From positions 1 through 17,846 of the forward strand of contig CBFIHZ010000057.1 of NCBI GenBank assembly GCA_965662545.1: 17,846 bases of DNA, written 5' to 3'. The notes below the pieces were generated by a model, which saw only the letters and a program-made list of their open reading frames with translations, was not told the DNA's origin and ran no database searches. Made by a program: the position numbers and the translations under genes. The DNA comes from CPC320 sp002684375. Its GTDB lineage: Bacteria; Pseudomonadota; Alphaproteobacteria; Rhodobacterales; Rhodobacteraceae. This document shows, one piece after another, positions 15,897 to 17,846 of the stretch (position 1 is its first letter; the number at the start of each line of letters is the position of its first letter).

Positions 15897-16097
15897 TTCG
15901 TTAAAACAAGCAAAAGTCCAGATTTTTTTGCGTTTTTGCTCCAAAGATGTCTGCTCCGAACTTAAAAACGCCGCAATATACGCCTCACCAATTGACCAAA
16001 TGGATTACAGGCTGGGCTACGGCCGTTTTACCCACTCATACGGTCCTTTGGTTCAAACACTCAGCGCGCCAAAACGGCACGATAAAAGGCAAACACC

Positions 16098-17243
16098 ATG
16101 GCTGACAGCAACGACTTTGGTTTTGGGACACAAATCAGAAAATCGCCCTATTTCGACGCGACAGTACGCTGGGGTGCAAAAGAGTTTTCAGTTTATAATC
16201 ACATGTATATCCCACGCGATTTTGGCGACCCCGAGCAGAATTTCTGGAACCTTGTTAATGATGCCATCCTTTGTGACGTGGCGGTAGAACGGCAAGTTGA
16301 GATTACGGGACCAGATGCGGCGACTTTCACCCAGATGCTGACACCCCGCGATCTCTCGAAGATGGCGGTTGGTCAGTGTAAATATGTCTTGATCACCAAT
16401 GCCGACGGCGGCATTTTAAATGACCCGATTCTACTTCGGCTTGGGGAAAACCACTTCTGGCTGTCATTGGCCGATAGTGATGTTCTGCTTTGGGCGCAGG
16501 GCGTGGCGGTGAATTCTGGGCTCGACGTGGACCTATGCGAACCAGATGCATCGCCTCTACAATTGCAAGGTCCAAAATCCGGTGAGGTGATGAAGGCGCT
16601 ATTTGGTGATAGTATTATGGACTTGCAATATTATTGGCTGCGCCAACTTGAATTAGACGGCATGTCACTGATCGTTTCGCGTACCGGTTGGTCAAGTGAA
16701 TTAGGGTATGAGATCTATCTTCAGGATGAGACACGGGGTGGCGAGCTCTGGGAAAAAATCATGGCGGCTGGGGCTAAGTTTGGTTTAAGGCCCGGTCACA
16801 CGTCATCAATACGCCGTATTGAGGGGGGTATGTTGTCGTATCACGCAGATGCTGACCTCAAAACAAATCCCTATGAGCTTGGCCTTGACCGCCTTGTCAA
16901 TCTCGATATGGATGCTGACTTCATCGGAAAGAAGGCATTGAGAGCCATTCGCGACGCGGGTGTAACCCGGAAACAAGTGGGGCTGCGCATCGAAGGCCCT
17001 CCATTGCAGGGGCCAAACACCACGTTCTGGCCGATTTTAAAAGGATCACAAACCATCGGCAAGGTCACCTCTGCCATTTATTCCCCACGTTTGAAGCAGA
17101 ATATTGCTCTGGCAATGGTGTCGGCAGACGAAGCAGATATTGGTCTTGAATGCGAGGTTAAAACCTCGTCGGGGATCGTTCCAGCATCTGTGGTGGAAAA
17201 ACCATTTTTCGATCCCAAGAAACGGATTACTTCTAAGGCTTAG
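16098..17243 (+). CDS. DmdA/GcvT-family THF-dependent demethylase-like protein
   Basis: A 381-residue aminomethyltransferase-fold (GcvT) protein close to DMSP demethylase DmdA, which moves a methyl group from dimethylsulfoniopropionate to tetrahydrofolate. DmdA-like features are IRKSPY (13-18), FSVYNHMYIP (30-39), the segment ending PRDLSKMAVGQC (83-94), GGILNDPILLRLGENHFW (104-121), SDSDVLLW-like DSDVLLW (126-132), LQGPKSGEVM (156-165), SRTGWSSELGYEIYL (194-208), RRIEGGMLSY (239-248) and TSAIYSP (324-330), with a normal C-terminal GcvT barrel. The ATG has a purine-rich AAAAGG upstream with wide spacing. It lies alone, 528 bases after the ligase gene on the same strand, so it probably has its own promoter. 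Relatives that act on other methylated compounds share most of these motifs, so I do not assign true DmdA. It is soluble and has no signal peptide. Confidence 0.82.
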   Translation: MADSNDFGFGTQIRKSPYFDATVRWGAKEFSVYNHMYIPRDFGDPEQNFWNLVNDAILCDVAVERQVEITGPDAATFTQMLTPRDLSKMAVGQCKYVLITNADGGILNDPILLRLGENHFWLSLADSDVLLWAQGVAVNSGLDVDLCEPDASPLQLQGPKSGEVMKALFGDSIMDLQYYWLRQLELDGMSLIVSRTGWSSELGYEIYLQDETRGGELWEKIMAAGAKFGLRPGHTSSIRRIEGGMLSYHADADLKTNPYELGLDRLVNLDMDADFIGKKALRAIRDAGVTRKQVGLRIEGPPLQGPNTTFWPILKGSQTIGKVTSAIYSPRLKQNIALAMVSADEADIGLECEVKTSSGIVPASVVEKPFFDPKKRITSKA

Positions 17244-17261
17244 CAAGATAGCCAACACATT

Positions 17262-17289
17262 GCGGGGACCCCGCGGAGCAGCTATGCTC
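17262..17289 (+). terminator. weak hairpin cluster after the DmdA-like gene
   Basis: Nineteen bases past the stop, GCGGG and CCCGC pair around a 3-base loop (17262-17274), followed at once by GAGCA and TGCTC around a 4-base loop (17276-17289). No T-run follows. The pair may protect or end the transcript, but it is not a classical intrinsic terminator. Confidence 0.35.
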
Positions 17290-17799
17290 TGTTCCCGAGC
17301 CTAAGTCGTGACAGACCAAAACACCGCCCATCCGTCGCTTATCAAAAACCGTATTTTTCGGTATTCTGAACAGAAAACAGCCAAGGATACCTGTTTTACT
17401 TTAATTTTAGCCGGCTACGAAACCAAACAAATGGCTGGCGAAAGAAACAAGTGATAGAATAGCGGCAATATGAGCTAAAGCTGCAAAAATTCCTCTATTT
17501 TCCCGCGAGGGTCGTTATCCTACGCCAATTTTGCGATCCACCGGTATATGCAGTGAACTTGTGAGCATTATGCCAGAATTGGATAACCGGCTGTCGATGA
17601 AAGGCCTGTTTAGGAGAACGTTTGAAATTTAAAACACTCTCAAATTAATTATTTGAAATTAGGCCAATACAATTCGCGACAATTTTGGGACTGATTTAAA
17701 TACGAAAATTCCTTCTGTTGGAATTGGTAACGCGCATTTTATATATAGTGGTTGAGATGTGAGCGGACAGTTGGCGGTTTTTTTTGGCGACGTGTGTCG
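17290..17799. other. AT-rich gene-poor stretch
   Basis: No recognisable gene was seen in these 510 bases. A 48-codon frame from a GTG at 17308 to 17454 begins TDQNTAHPSLIKNRIF, but it has no ribosome-binding site and no family I know, so it is not called. Small inverted repeats occur (for example TCAAAT and ATTTGA at 17640-17656), as expected by chance in AT-rich DNA. The stretch is probably decayed DNA beside the mobile-element remnant at the window edge. Confidence 0.4.
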
Positions 17800-17846
17800 G
17801 CCAATACCCCGCCGCGCCGACACTCAGCACTGGGCTGGAAAAGCCC
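17800..17846 (+). pseudogene. C-terminal fragment of an IS3-type transposase (runs off window)
   Basis: The last complete codons read ANTPPRRHSALGWKS, followed by CC at the edge. RRHSALGWKSP is the characteristic C-terminal end of IS3-family OrfB transposases, normally preceded by YN. That pair and the integrase core upstream are absent, and the DNA before it is AT-rich and unlike a transposase, so this looks like the end of a truncated copy. It is very short, and the sequence beyond the window would settle it. Confidence 0.5.

Larger units (their letters stand above)
15570..16097. other. 528-base gap before the DmdA-like gene
   Basis: No intact gene was seen. AACC at 15571-15574 and GGTT at 15581-15584 could form a short hairpin after the ligase stop, but no T-run follows, so a terminator is not clear. 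The middle holds a possible VOC-protein remnant on the minus strand and the right half holds two adjacent palindromes, listed separately. An open frame from 15877 runs into the DmdA-like gene in another phase and is judged a shadow. The promoter of the DmdA-like gene should be here; a TTGACC at 15989-15994 lacks a convincing -10. Confidence 0.5.

Noticed and set aside
15877..16287. A 136-codon open frame upstream of and into the DmdA-like gene
   Set aside because: It overlaps the well-supported DmdA-like gene in another phase, and its composition is not protein-like.
17308..17454. A 48-codon small gene
   Set aside because: There is no ribosome-binding site and no recognisable family; it could be chance in AT-rich DNA.

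Overview
The window looks like part of the chromosome of a marine alphaproteobacterium, most likely of the Roseobacter group (Rhodobacterales). This is inferred from family resemblance only: the M20 hydrolase, the DmdA/GcvT-type protein, the GlxA-type regulator, the fused peptide-transporter ATPase and the marine-type TPR protein remnant all read like roseobacter proteins. No rRNA, tRNA or CRISPR array was seen.

Layout. (1) Positions 1-2020 are a decay zone: a broken TPR-repeat protein gene (about 72-655), then an IS5-type transposase pseudogene (about 957-1705) with several frameshifts. (2) 2021-4604, plus strand: an M20/AbgB-like amidohydrolase and a DDAH-like amidino hydrolase. (3) 4618-9918, minus strand, convergent with (2): a complete peptide-type ABC importer, transcribed as Tat-exported binding protein, then an intercistronic hairpin, two permeases and one ATPase carrying both nucleotide-binding domains. 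(4) 10148-11179, minus strand: a GATase1-AraC (GlxA-type) regulator. (5) 11336-15569, plus strand, divergent from the regulator: a three-gene catabolic operon of a beta-keto acid cleavage enzyme (BKACE), an acyl-CoA dehydrogenase with Asp at the usual catalytic Glu position, and a 701-aa NDP-forming acyl-CoA ligase. (6) 15570-16097: a non-coding stretch with a possible VOC-family gene remnant and two adjacent palindromes. (7) 16098-17243, plus strand: a DmdA/GcvT-like THF-dependent demethylase. (8) 17244-17846: a gene-poor AT-rich stretch whose last bases read as the end of an IS3-type transposase.

How the genes may work together (inference). The window looks like a substrate-inducible uptake and catabolism island. 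The importer brings in a small peptide-like, amide, guanidino or betaine-like compound, and the two cytoplasmic hydrolases remove amide or amidine groups. The carbon skeleton is then activated to CoA, oxidised and cleaved against acetyl-CoA, while the DmdA-like protein could pass a methyl group from an N- or S-methylated substrate to tetrahydrofolate. GATase1-AraC regulators of this type control arginine, glycine betaine and carnitine use in Pseudomonas, which fits. The real substrate cannot be read from the sequence. The combination of BKACE, acyl-CoA dehydrogenase, ACD ligase and DmdA-like demethylase with an M20/DDAH pair and a peptide-type importer is the best candidate here for an undescribed pathway.
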